From Spongilla lacustris (lineage: Eukaryota > Porifera > Demospongiae > Spongillida > Spongillidae), in contig OX442432.1 of assembly GCA_949361645.1 (NCBI GenBank), positions 5,149,990 to 5,213,989 on the forward strand: DNA of 64,000 bases, written 5' to 3'. Shown here in pieces: positions 10,981-21,381 of the stretch (positions within the stretch are counted from its first letter, which is position 1; the number at the start of each line of letters is the position of its first letter). Position numbers and translations under genes: made by a program. The notes beneath the pieces were generated by a model. That model saw only the letters and a list, made by a program, of their open reading frames with translations. It had not been told where the DNA came from and ran no database searches.

Positions 10981-11633
10981 AACTGTCAACATACATGGAC
11001 AAATGTGACAAGATTAGCCATAATTAATGACCTTTTGACCTTACAGATACTGTCTGCCTCACCCTCTCTCTCTCCACCACTCCTTCTGGCCCCCCTATCC
11101 CTCCTGCCCAAGGGAGGGAGGGTGAGATCCAACACCCGGTGCAAACAGAAATGACGATTTATTTGTTTTAGGTATACTAGGTATATGTAGGAAGACTACA
11201 TGTACATTTATATAGAACATAAATATAAAAACAGTATACAATGTACATGCCTACAAGCGTATGTGTTCCACGTTGAGGGGGATGGGGAGAGGGGGAGAGA
11301 GGGAGGGAGGGAGGGGGGTGGAGGGAGGGAGGAGGGAGGGAGGAGGGAGGGAGGAGGGAGGGAGGAGGGAGGGAGGAGGGAGGGATGGAGGTAACTAAGG
11401 TTAAAGCTCATTGATCTATAGCTAAACAAATCAAACACCCAGTGCAAACAGAATAATGACGATTTATTTGTTTTAGGTATACTAGGTATACGTAGGAAGA
11501 CTACATGTACATGTATATAGAACGCAACAACTTAAATATAAAAACAGTATACACGCCCACAAGTGTACGTGTTCCACGCTGAGGGGAGTGGGGAGGAAGA
11601 AGGGAGGGAATGAGGTAGGGAGGGAGTGTGGGA

Positions 11634-11991
11634 TGGAGGGAGGGAGGGAGGGAGGGAGGGAGGGAGGGAGGGAGGGAGGGAGGGAGGGAGGGAGGGAGGG
11701 AGGGAGGGAGGGAGGGAGGGAGGGAGGGAGGGAGGGAGGGAGGGAGGGAGGGAGGGAGGGAGGGAGGGAGGGAGGGAGGGAGGGAGGGAGGGAGGGAGGG
11801 AGGGAGGGAGGGAGGGAGGGAGGGAGGGAGGGAGGGAGGGAGGGAGGGAGGGAGGGAGGGAGGGAGGGAGGGAGGGAGGGAGGGAGGGAGGGAGGGAGGG
11901 AGGGAGGGAGGGAGGGAGGGAGGGAGGGAGGGAGGGAGGGAGGGAGGGAGGGAGGGAGGGAGGGAGGGAGGGAGGGAGGGAGGGAGGGAGG
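11634..11991 (+). repeat. (GGGA)n tract, about 89 copies
   Basis: Uninterrupted AGGG tetranucleotide repeat within the inverted arm. Confidence 0.97.
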
Positions 11992-12589
11992 AGGGAAGGA
12001 GGAGGAGGGAGGAGGAGGGAGGAAGGAGGGAGGGAGGGAGGAGGGAGGGAGGAAGGAGGGAGGAGGGGAGGAGGGAGGGAGGAAGGAGGGAGGAGGGGAG
12101 GAGGGAGGGAGGAAGGAGGGAGGAGGGGAGGAGGGAGGGAGGAAGGAGGGAGGAGGGGAGGAGGGAGGGGAGGAGGGAGGGAGGAAGGAGGGAGGAGGGG
12201 AGGAGGGAGGGTACCTTAAGGGTAAAGGTCATTGATCTATAGCAAAACTGTCAATAAATGTGACCATACATTAATGACAATATGACCTTACAGAAACCTC
12301 CTTGCCCTCTCCCTCCCTCCCTTCACTTCACTCCCTCCCTCTGGCCCCCCTCACTCCTTACCCTGAGCCCTCCCCTCCATCCCCCTCCATCAGGACTGCC
12401 TGAGGGAGGGAGGGAGGTGGAGATCAAACACCCGTTGCAAACAGAAATGACGATTTATTTATTTTATGTATACTAGGTATATGTAGGAAGACTACATGTA
12501 CATGTATATAGAACATAAATATAAAAACAGTATACAATGTACATGCCCACAAGCGTATGTGTTCCACGTTGAGGGGGAGGGAGGATGGG

Positions 12590-12776
12590 GGAGGGAGGGA
12601 GGGAGGGAGGGAGGGAGGGAGGGAGGGAGGGAGGGAGGGAGGGAGGGAGGGAGGGAGGGAGGGAGGGAGGGAGGGAGGGAGGGAGGGAGGGAGGGAGGGA
12701 GGGAGGGAGGGAGGGAGGGAGGGAGGGAGGGAGGGAGGGAGGGAGGGAGGGAGGGAGGGAGGGAGGGAGGGAGGGA
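12590..12776 (+). repeat. (GGGA)n tract, about 47 copies
   Basis: Uninterrupted AGGG repeat. It ends abruptly at 'acccccatgccacaccactactg', which resembles an hAT-type terminus read inwards (CAGTAGTGGTGTGGCA on the minus strand). Confidence 0.95.
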
Positions 12777-12782
12777 CCCCCA

Positions 12783-13262
12783 TGCCACACCACTACTGCA
12801 AGTATTTACAACCAAATAACATCTAATCAAAGACATATAAACAGCAAGTACATACATGTATTATAACCTGCAAACATTCAAGCCATAAAATTATTTGTAC
12901 CCATATGATATTATGATATACATGTACACATATGTATACAAGCCTGCAGAACTAAGGCAATAAAAAAAGAGTACAGTGTTCATGATATACACCAACCTTA
13001 TTAGTATGATTCACATTAGCTCCTGCTTCAATGAGTGTTATCACTACATCAAGATGTCCTTTTTCACTTGCTACGATCAATAGACTCCAGCCGGCATGCT
13101 GTAATACAAATATCATCATAACCAGAGGCTTGACATGAGGAGGTGGTGGGTGAGGGGATTCCCCATGTATGTGTACCACTGGTTATCTGTATGTATCATG
13201 TGATGGTCCAAGGCTATAAGAACATGTATATGTATGTAAATGTAATTAAGATATACATTTTT
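12783..13262. repeat. Duplicated ankyrin-exon segment, copy 1
   Basis: About 470 bp matches 20300-20760, including 'aagacatataaacagcaagtaca', 'attcaagccataaaattattt', the ankyrin exon and the 'ggctataagaacatgtata' end. In both copies the left edge is a 'gccacaccnnnactg' sequence like an hAT terminus. Confidence 0.8.
12997..13098 (-). CDS. Ankyrin-repeat exon (partial gene)
   Basis: A 102-bp phase-0 exon on the minus strand, bounded by 'attacag' acceptor and GTTGGT donor. It encodes one complete 34-residue ankyrin repeat, with GHLDVV and LIEAGANVN signatures. The copy at 20518-20616 encodes 33 residues, so this one carries an in-frame 3-bp difference at its start. One repeat per symmetric exon is a common architecture for ankyrin genes. 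No flanking exon with a start or stop was identified. Ankyrin repeats mediate protein-protein binding; the gene's function is unknown. Confidence 0.7.
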
Positions 13263-13759
13263 GCACTTGTTAGATGCAGCTAATTGTTTACAAAGCGTGA
13301 ATAAAATTTTTAAAGCCCTGTGCTCACAACACTATTATTACAAAATGTACATGAGTTATTGGCTTGTGATTACAAATCATATATACCATTCTCTGTGACA
13401 GGTGTAACATGGTCCACTTTCCCTCATACCACTCTATCAATCAACATTGAAGCCACATCAAATTATTTGTGCATCTAAATGATCAACTCCATAGAAACGT
13501 ACAGTCCCCAGACCATTAGGCTACTTTGGTACTTAGCACTGGGGTATAAAACTGGCCAGACTACCACTGGATATATGTACCCATACAAACACATACCTAC
13601 ATGTACATGTACATGTATGCAACACACATTACATGGGGGATGTACATGTACAAGTACCAGAATGGTTGTTACTTGTGTGTGCTATTATAACAACACAATC
13701 ATATTCTTCAGTGTGTGCTCATTTCATGGATGTAGTTAAGAAAACATCACATGACTTAC

Positions 13760-13858
13760 AGATTCGGCTATATTCACATCAGCACCTGCTCGCAACAAGG
13801 TCTGCACTACAAAATGATGACCATTCTGACATGCCAAATACAATGGAGTTACATTGTC
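13760..13858 (-). CDS. Ankyrin-repeat exon (partial gene)
   Basis: A 99-bp exon with a 'cttaccag' acceptor and a strong GTAAGT donor encodes one 33-residue ankyrin repeat (TPLYLACQNGH, LLRAGADVN). It is phase 0 like the exon at 12997-13098, which lies 3' of it on the same strand, so the two can be spliced in frame as successive repeats of one gene. Exons further 5' are not seen before the inverted repeat at 13979. Confidence 0.7.
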
Positions 13859-14303
13859 CTGGTAAGTGAAGGAACAAAACAAAACATTCATCACCATGTA
13901 CAGGTACTATGTGTATATGTATAAGGCCCCACCCATTGCCCTCATGGGTACAATGGAAGGTGTACATAATGCGTCAATATAAAGTTAACGCCACGCAGTG
14001 CTCTACCTACCTACGTAGAAAATTACCTTGCGCTAGGGGGTAATTTTTTTACCTAATAAGGGTACTACCTTTATTTAGGGTAACTTGAACATTATGTTCC
14101 TGTATCACTGTGTAAACATGTGTTTTGATGCATGCGCATATGCATTCCATACTGTACGAGTCCCGCGCGTTTCTTCAACACTGTTAACCAATCATATCTA
14201 TAGCTAAGCGCGCCTTGCATTCACCGAATGCGCATGTGCTTATAGCGATCACTCGTATATAGAGCAGTGCATATAGCGTACAATTTAGCGCAAGACTTAA
14301 ACG

Positions 14304-15251
14304 ATGTCTGTAAGAACGGCGCTTAATGGAGACAGGTTCGATATAAGACACATTAATAGATCTTGTTTAATGACCCGCGCGATGACCACATCTATAGAGC
14401 ACTACTATCAGATACGGTGGCGTAACAAGGATGCGGCGTCTGATAGAGCGGTTATCGTCAACAGCGAGGGCGGGGTGGATTGTACAGTGGGCGACGACGA
14501 TTTACTACATGTATGGAGACATTGTGGGTTCAGGTAAACAAGCTTATTTACCAGTTACCACAAACCAATCGATCCAGATTGATTAATACATGTAGCAACA
14601 AGCGTCTTGAAAAAGAGTACCTACAAGGGGGAGCTGAAACAGTGGCGACAGCTGTTGAAATTGCAACAATACAACAGCGCTACTGGGTATACTGCATCCA
14701 TCCTGCAGCAACTATGGAAACGGAAACAGCCCCGATCCCAAAACGTTAGTGTTGATTCACAACTCTTTAATATAAGTGATGAGCATATGGCACATTTCCA
14801 GGGAAAAAGCTTGCTGCTAAGGGAAAGACTGGCAATGCCAGGGCAAAGCCACAGTATACCACAGCCAGTACCAGCCACTGACCCACAGCCAGTACCAGCC
14901 ACTGACCCACAGCCAGTACCAGCCACTGACCCACAGCCAGTACCAGCCACTGACCCACAGCCAGTACCAGCCACTGACCCACAGCCAGTACCAGCCACTG
15001 ACCCACAGCCAGTACCAGCCACTGACCCACAGCCAGTACCAGCCACTGACCCACAGCCAGTACCAGCCACTGACCCACAGCCAGTACCAGCCACTGACCC
15101 ACAGCCAGTACCAGCCACTGACCCACAGCCAGTACCAGTCACTGACCCACAGCCAGTACCAGCCACAGAAACACAGCCATTTAAAATCAGGCGTGATGCA
15201 GACATTTTTGAATTGTGTACTTTTAAATTAGGATCAATATTTCTATTATAG
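14304..15251 (+). CDS. Unrecognised protein with octapeptide repeats, two exons
   Basis: Proposed exons are 14304-14533 and 14603-15251 (TAG), giving about 292 aa. The 69-bp intron has GTAAAC and AACAAG ends, and phase 2 is kept (AG|C). Exon 1 has an 'HYYQIRWRNK' segment and an acidic end. Exon 2 has a basic helical stretch (KKSTYKGELKQWRQLLK) followed by thirteen PVPATDPQ-type octapeptides and a short hydrophobic tail. No family is recognised. It lies just inside the 23-bp inverted repeat at 13979, which would fit a transposon-encoded protein, but no catalytic motif is seen. The exon structure is a hand reading and not certain. Confidence 0.5.
14865..15176 (+). repeat. 24-bp in-frame minisatellite, 13 copies
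   Basis: Unit CCAGTACCAGCCACTGACCC plus ACAG. The first eleven copies are identical; the last two vary (PVPVTDPQ, PVPATETQ). The length is a multiple of three, so copy-number change would keep the reading frame. Confidence 0.95.
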
Positions 15252-15389
15252 TAGTGAGAATGTTTATTAAAATAATTATTTAAATATTAATAGATATAAT
15301 CAAACCACCGAATTCAAGATATAAGAAATGTTATTTTTCTCAAGATTTATTAACATTTTAGTCTTTATTCCCAAAGTACACTACAAGCC

Positions 15390-16337
15390 TTATATTTTAG
15401 CACATATTGATGCAAATGAATATAATTGATCAGTCAACACTTCAATAAAATAGGTGTATAAGCTATTGCACGGTTTTTGTGTTACATAAGTTTGTAATGA
15501 GCATGCAGGTAGCTCAACTTTTAGTTTAAGATCCTGCCTCAGACTTGTGTAGCTAGTAGGACCAAGTTTGTATTGTGACAGCATGCAGAGACCATCATCC
15601 AAGCTAATTTCCTTGTCAACAGATTTCTTTGTAGAATAACTGCATGCCAACAGCAGCTAGAGGCCTATCTTTAACATAGTTCTCTTTGTGTAAGAGGTAT
15701 CCTAATAGCTGAGATGGAGTAATGTTGTTTTCTTCTGCGTCTTCCTGAATTAAAGACATCAATGCCTGCATTCTCCTGTTTCTTTGACGTGCATGGACTA
15801 ACTATATCTAAGGGAGATAGCAAACTTTCTTTCTCACCTTGTGGCACATCTTAGCTCTCTCTGCCACTGGACCCTTCACCTGACATGCTTGTGTCCATTA
15901 ATGCACATGCCTCTGCACTGGAAATATCTATTGCTTCATAAACACTTAATTCTTATGAAAGGCCCTTATTGTAGTTTTACTCCGTTTGGATTTTCCTTTA
16001 TTCGTATTGATCCATTTGGATCGCAGCGACAGAAAACGGAACGCCCACTTCTTTTCAATTTCCTTACCTTTTTTAAGCCCCTTCATCATCCAAATACTGT
16101 CTTGCTGCTTCAGTGTTGCTCTTAAACTTCGTAACATACCTGGTGTGAGCTTGCAAGTTCGTTATTTTGTGCTTTTCTGTCATCGCCATCGATCGAACAC
16201 ATACGATTATGTTTACGCGCGCGAGCGTTATTAGCAATTATTGGCAAAAACACAAACGGTATCGATGTTGTAGAAGTCTTTATGGTGGTCCCATATAGAA
16301 AGCGGGGCGTTATCGGCACATGTTTTGGGGGTGCCAA
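15390..16337 (-). pseudogene. Decayed minus-strand gene of unknown family
   Basis: Several frames read like coding sequence on the minus strand: 16337-16145 (begins near APPKHVPITPRF), 16137-15946 (lysine-rich, LRATLKQQDSIWMMKGLKKG), about 15790-15640 (ENNITPSQLLGYLLHKENY) and 15650-15390 (ISLDDGLCMLSQYKLG). They follow each other in order, but the last two are joined only by a frameshift near 15650. A GTATGT donor follows the first piece. The composition suggests a transposon-associated protein of a type common in sponges, but I cannot name the family. Confidence in the gene model is low. Confidence 0.35.
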
Positions 16338-16743
16338 CTCATAACATAATGCATCTATTTTGTCTGTCTTCTCTGTTGGACCCTCGTTTGTACTCGCTGA
16401 GGAAAGTTAGGCGGTACAATCTAACTTTTCCTCGTTTTGCCCGCCTTTCATCGCAAAAAGGATAGATGCCAAAGACAAAACTATAACCAATTTGGTATCT
16501 TTCGAAAGGCACGAGAAAACGCTATCTAGCCACATATTTATTCTTCGTCCCACTTGTTCCATTAAAGTGTAGTCGAGTATAAAGACGTTGATGTTAGAGC
16601 TCAAATTTTTCATCGGTTTTTAGCTTCAACATTCTAAAACAAACTGAATTTCCATATATCTGATACTTTGGACTATTTTGAGTTAAATTATGTAAAAAAA
16701 CATTAAGGTCATATCCTAGCCCGATGTCTGCATCTTAAACCAC

Positions 16744-16955
16744 TGTGCAGTACCAGCCACAGGAATACAGCCAGTACCAGCCACAGTAACACAGCCAGTA
16801 CCAGCCACAGTACCACAGCCAGTACCAGCCACAGTACCACAGCCAGTACCAGCCACAGTACCACAGCCAGTACCAGCCACAGTAACACAGCCAACCAGCC
16901 ACAGGAACACAGCCAGTACCAGCCACAGGAACACAGCCAGTACCAGCCACTGACC
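16744..16955 (+). repeat. Diverged second copy of the 24-bp minisatellite
   Basis: About nine units of the 'ccagtaccagccac' family seen at 14865, with AGTAACACAG/AGTACCACAG ends instead of TGACCCACAG and one shortened unit. It is not attached to a recognisable exon and may be a duplicated or degraded remnant. Confidence 0.85.
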
Positions 16956-17569
16956 CAATTCAACTATAGGGATATTTTCACCCTATACACGTCCTGGTCT
17001 AAAACACCTTCCCCATTACCATCAACATACCATCCAACTCCGAGCAGTAGAAGCGTATATCAATCGGACATACACCTAGCTCATGAATTTGAACCAATTT
17101 GGAGTAGTTGTATAAATAGCATAGGCCATGGATGTGCAAGAGCTAGGAACTGACCGTACTTAAATTTTTGTTGTTGTGTACTGGCTATATATGTGTGCAT
17201 ATATGAAATTCCATCAGTACTCTTCTACAATACTGTAATATGTGAGTGTAAGAATGTTAGGAGTTAATGAACTCTGCAGCCCAGTGAGAATGAACTCTGC
17301 GGCACAGAGGTCCCATGGGTGGGCCGGGGTCAGTGAGTGAGATGCTTTGGAGTTAATGAACTCTGCGGCATAAAGGTCCCCCTCCCCTCCCCGGACCCTT
17401 TTGACGGCTAAGTCCCTTAAGGCCTTAATCCCATTCTGCCCACACCCAGGATCATAAGCCCCTTAACCCCATTCTACCTCCAAAGATTGGCCACTCCCAA
17501 CCTTTTGTGATAGGCCACACCCAGGGCCCTTTAAGTGTTTTAACCCTGTTCCGCCTCTATGTAGGGGCC

Positions 17570-17570
<1 letters not shown>
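16956..17570. other. No gene seen
   Basis: Unique sequence with two short direct repeats ('gttaatgaactctgcggc', about 17268 and 17350). No exon or RNA gene could be supported. Confidence 0.4.

Positions 17571-17603
<33 letters not shown>
17571..17603 (+). repeat. Poly-C tract, 33 bases
   Basis: Homopolymer followed by 'aaatatcgaggtggggggctcagccccct', which contains a small GC palindrome. Confidence 0.97.
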
Positions 17604-17605
<2 letters not shown>

Positions 17606-17706
17606 ATATCGAGGTGGGGGGCTCAGCCCCCTCTTGCGCTACCATCAGGTTCTTATTGCGAGCGCGTGTTCTTTGAGATTGCTGTACTGTCAGTGACTGT
17701 GAGTTT

Positions 17707-17834
17707 AGTCTCGCAAGCCAGACCTCGTTATTGACGATCGATACAATAGACTGGGGACCAGGATAAGTGCGACTTGTCTTAGTCCCCAGTCCATTGTAAT
17801 CGATCGTCGACATCAATAACGGGCTTGTGAGACT
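17707..17834. repeat. Inverted repeat around TCTCGCAAGCC
   Basis: 'GTCTCGCAAGCC...CGTTATTGACGATCGAT...ACTGGGGA' is mirrored by 'TCCCCAGT...ATCGATCGTCGACATCAATAACG...GAGAC'. The same 'tctcgcaagccag ... actgggga' word pair occurs once per duplication unit at about 38932, 46230, 53220 and 56327, so it belongs to a dispersed family. Confidence 0.65.
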
Positions 17835-17954
17835 ATTACACTGTTATTTATCGGTGTGGATGAAACGAAGGCAAGTTCTATAGCATGAATCATGGTCCGT
17901 TCCGAAGAAAGATACTGAAGCCTGAGCTGTGTTGGAGCGTTAACGGGTGATTAA

Positions 17955-18542
17955 TACCGCGTTTACACGACGATGGTACGGTACGGAACGGCTCAGCATG
18001 GCACGGTACGGAACGGTTATCGAGCAACGTTTACACGCGTTTGTGGCTATGTGGTAAAGAATGGTTTTTAAAAAGCAATTCCGTAATTAACTACCTTCCG
18101 TGCAGTCGAGAAAAGGAGGCATCAGATGCACAAAAGAAGGAGAACGATTATTTTCTCGTAACATACGCAATATTATGGCAATGGCCATCCAATACGCCTC
18201 AAATGGCCTCAGTACCGATCTTGTTGTACACCAATCCAGTTTTCCAGTTGCACTTGCATCGATTCCTCTCCCCAAATCTTTATCACCCGTTTGTTTCGTC
18301 CAATCCACCATTTTTTAATACCATGGAAACCAGTTCTACGCATGCTCAATTGCTATCATATCCCGATCGACCACAATCGAGCCGTGCTGTGCCGGGTAGC
18401 CCGGTTATTGCAACCGTGCTGGCTCGGCACGGTACGGCACGGTTTTGACAGGGTTTACACGTCAAATTTTAACCGAACCGTACCGTGCCGAGCCGTAGCG
18501 TATCGTGCTGGCACGGAAAAATTGTGTCGTGTAAACGGGGTA
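17955..18542. mobile_element. TTAA-flanked miniature inverted-repeat element
   Basis: TTAA at 17951-17954 and 18543-18546 flanks a 588-bp element whose ends pair: TACCGCGTTTACACGAC and GTCGTGTAAACGGGGTA. Subterminal 'ggcacggtacgg' repeats are also inverted. No transposase frame is present. A TTAA target duplication is the piggyBac signature, and a piggyBac-like fragment lies at 24.96 kb, but the ends do not begin with the usual CCC, so the assignment is tentative. Confidence 0.7.
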
Positions 18543-19504
18543 TTAAGGTACCGCCGGCCGGAGCTGCGGGGCAAAGCCGGCAAACGTTACAAAGTGCGGT
18601 TTTGAACTGACCGAACGAATTCGAAGAGAGTATAGTTCTGTGAGTTGTCGATGCAGTACCCTTGAAAACTACAGGACATCAACGTCAAACGCAAGTATAG
18701 ACATAATTTCGACGATGAGACAACTGTTCACCTATTCTAGCAGAATGCGTTAATCTTGATGATATAGCAGTGTATTCGGGACATTTCCCACCGAAAAAAA
18801 AATGGCCCGTGTTTTATAACACCATAGATATTAGACCATTTTTTATCGGTGGGGGCGGAGGGTGTATGGTATGAATATGATTATTATTATTATTATTATT
18901 ATTTTTATTATTTACCACTGCCCCCCCAAATATGGACCATACGCATCTATCCAATTAATCAAAGCGCACGCAGAAGTATTTTTTACAGGATAATAATCTG
19001 AATCTGATTATAACAATTAGAACTGTTTGCAACAAGTTTTCATCGTACGTGTGATCGAATGAAAGCACACATCAGCGCGCCAACTTTTGTAAAGCGGGCC
19101 GTACATTTAGATCGGTTGTTGAGTGACGCTCGCAATATGCGCTCGTACGAGGACTCGCGCGTTCGCCGCTCGTGATTGCTTATCGTGATCGAATACGACT
19201 CTCACTCGACTGTGAATTTGGGCAGGTGGCACTATAGATCAAGCGACCTTAGCAGCGTCGTTCAGTCTGGTAGCGTCTGCGATATAAAATCGTGCAACTG
19301 TTCAAGCAAAGCCTGGCAGAGCGCGGGTAGTCGTAGCAGCTGCAGAATCGAACACTTGTTGTAAACATGTTTTTATGTTACGTGTTGGCCATAAGGTAGA
19401 GCATTTTTCTACGTTTATATTGCACATTTCTACCTACCGCACATTTCCCTTCCGCCAATACGCGAAGGTCGGGCTACGCCCAACTAGTAGTGCGCTACCT
19501 TAGC
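18543..19504. other. Intergenic with (ATT)n microsatellite and CpG-rich stretch
   Basis: An (ATT)n microsatellite lies at about 18875-18912. Positions about 19030-19370 are CpG-rich and contain a 60-codon frame without a credible start or splice context. No gene is asserted. Confidence 0.4.
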
Positions 19505-19527
19505 GCACTGCGTGGCGTTAACTTTAT

Positions 19528-20299
19528 TATTGGCATCCATTTCTCTACTGTTGTTTGATGTGTCTATTGTGCTAAATTTACCAATCGGCAGTCTACTTTT
19601 TTAATCACACCCTTCGTTACACAATGCATATGCATGGTTCTTGAAAATGCATTATGTAGAGAATTTAATTGTTAAATGTTTTTTGAAGCATGATGTGTGT
19701 GCTACTTTATACATTCTAAGGCAGTGTTTTTACTCTAATTGGTTTTGCCATTTTTACCGAAAACACACGGTATGTTTTCAAGATTTTGTCCACTATTCCC
19801 GCAACATGCGTCTTAAAAATAAGCTTGTGGAGCTAGCAATCTACAATGTTTTCTTTTATATGCTTAGTGAAAAAGACCAGCCGGTCTTACTACTCCATTC
19901 TTTTAACATGTTGCTATGATCTTCCCAACATTACTTTTTGGCACTTTAAGTTGCTTTGCAATTTACCGCAAATACATGTACATCTTTTAGCAATGCAGTA
20001 TTGACAATCTTTGAAGAATTGCAAGAAAGTAAAAATATTGAATTAATAACCATTTCTACAATACAATGAGATTTTTGTTTGTTCTTTGATCATATGAATT
20101 TCCTAAAAATTCATTTTAACTTGCGTCCTTAGGACAATAATCCCCTGATGGGGGATTAAAGGTTAAGCAGGCTAAACTAGCGTATTCCCATGCATACTTT
20201 AGCCATCATTGTAGTGCCCTCTCTGGATTTTGGCATCCCTCGTTGGGGGGGGGGGGGGGGGGGGGGGAATGGGGGGACAATTGTCCTCCCTGCCCCCCC
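19528..20299. other. AT-rich intergenic sequence ending in a G tract
   Basis: No exon could be supported. A 23-base poly-G tract occupies 20245-20267. It is followed by 'acaattgtcctccctgccccccccccctcgccacaccgccactg', whose minus strand starts CAGTGGCGGTGTGGCGAGGG and looks like an hAT terminus. Confidence 0.5.
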
Positions 20300-20760
20300 C
20301 CCCTCGCCACACCGCCACTGCATGTATTTACACCCAAATGACATTTATTACATCTAATTAAAGACATATAAACAGCAAGTACATAAACATTCAAGCCATA
20401 AAATTATTTGTATCCATGGCATGAAGACATGATATTATTATATACATGTACACATATGTATACAAGCCTGCAGAACTAAGGCAATAAAAGAGTACAGTGT
20501 ACATGATATACACCAACCTTAGCAGTATGATGGACATTAGCTCCTGCTTCAATGAGTGCCTTCACTACATCAAGATGTCCATTGTCACTTGCTACCATCA
20601 ATGGGCTCCAGCCATTCTGTAATACAAATACACGTATCATCATAACCAGAGGCTTGACTTGTAGAGGTCGTGGGTGAGGCATGTGTACCACTGGTTATCT
20701 GTATGTATCATGTGATGGTCCAAGGCTATAAGAACATGTATAAATGTATGTAAATTTAAT
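20300..20760. repeat. Duplicated ankyrin-exon segment, copy 2
   Basis: Second copy of the segment at 12783-13262. It begins at the hAT-like end 'cgccacaccgccactg' and runs to 'aagaacatgtataaatgtatg'. Confidence 0.8.
20518..20616 (-). CDS. Ankyrin-repeat exon (partial gene)
   Basis: A 99-bp phase-0 exon with a 'attacag' acceptor and GTTGGT donor encodes one canonical 33-residue ankyrin repeat (GWSPLMVASDNGHLDVV, LIEAGANV). It is closer to the ankyrin consensus than its duplicate at 12997-13098 (PLM instead of LLI). It could be an exon of the same minus-strand gene as 13760-13858 or the original from which that copy was duplicated. Confidence 0.72.
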
Positions 20761-20868
20761 TAATGGATGATTAGATATACAAGTACATGTACATATACAT
20801 GCACTGGTGGTGATGGCAACATGATTTGACTAGAGAAATTTGTGACCCTCCATCCCATATGTTCCTTT

Positions 20869-21381
20869 GAGGGAGGGAGGGAGGGAGGGAGGGAGGGAGG
20901 GAGGGAGGGAGGGAGGGAGGGAGGGAGGGAGGGAGGGAGGGAGGGAGGGAGGGAGGGAGGGAGGGAGGGAGGGAGGGAGGGAGGGAGGGAGGGAGGGAGG
21001 GAGGGAGGGAGGGAGGGAGGGAGGGAGGGAGGGAGGGAGGGAGGGAGGGAGGGAGGGAGGGAGGGAGGGAGGGAGGGAGGGAGGGAGGGAGGGAGGGAGG
21101 GAGGGAGGGAGGGAGGGAGGGAGGGAGGGAGGGAGGGAGGGAGGGAGGGAGGGAGGGAGGGAGGGAGGGAGGGAGGGAGGGAGGGAGGGAGGGAGGGAGG
21201 GAGGGAGGGAGGGAGGGAGGGAGGGAGGGAGGGAGGGAGGGAGGGAGGGAGGGAGGGAGGGAGGGAGGGAGGGAGGGAGGGAGGGAGGGAGGGAGGGAGG
21301 GAGGGAGGGAGGGAGGGAGGGAGGGAGGGAGGGAGGGAGGGAGGGAGGGAGGGAGGGAGGGAGGGAGGGAGGGAGGGAGGG
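20869..21381 (+). repeat. (GGGA)n tract, about 128 copies
   Basis: The longest pure tetranucleotide tract in the window (513 bp). It lies outside the composite satellite and directly next to the duplicated ankyrin segment. It is followed by two or three degenerate copies of 'cctggacctgatggagaaggagttc' (21384-21510). Confidence 0.97.

Larger units (their letters stand above)
10985..12776 (-). repeat. Composite satellite, inverted arm (about three units)
   Basis: The satellite of 1.0-5.0 kb recurs here on the opposite strand. Units contain the reverse complement of 'gatcaatgaccttta' (about 11405 and 12225), of the GTATACTG / TCTTCCTAC blocks (about 11190, 11490, 12490) and of CGTGGAACAC (about 11268, 11570, 12565). 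The (GGGA)n tracts lie at 11634-11991 (about 89 copies) and 12590-12776 (about 47 copies). The segment 11992-12476 is almost identical, inverted, to 3640-3834 plus 3046-3290. Confidence 0.85.
13979..19527. mobile_element. Candidate 5.5-kb element bounded by 23-bp inverted repeats
   Basis: Positions 13979-14001 and 19505-19527 are exact reverse complements (ATAAAGTTAACGCC then ACGCAGTGC). Outside them, CAAT and ATTG may extend the repeat with one gap. The interval holds an unrecognised two-exon gene, a decayed minus-strand gene, a foldback and a TTAA-flanked miniature element. No target duplication is evident. It could be one old autonomous transposon with later insertions, or two unrelated copies of a terminal repeat in inverted orientation. 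Confidence 0.4.

Noticed and set aside
11501..12866. Equivalent repeat frames in the inverted arm
   Set aside because: Same artefact of the tetranucleotide tracts, as are those at 20760-21616.
19176..19364. 62-codon plus-strand frame in a CpG-rich stretch
   Set aside because: It starts at TTG, has no supporting splice sites and no recognisable domain.
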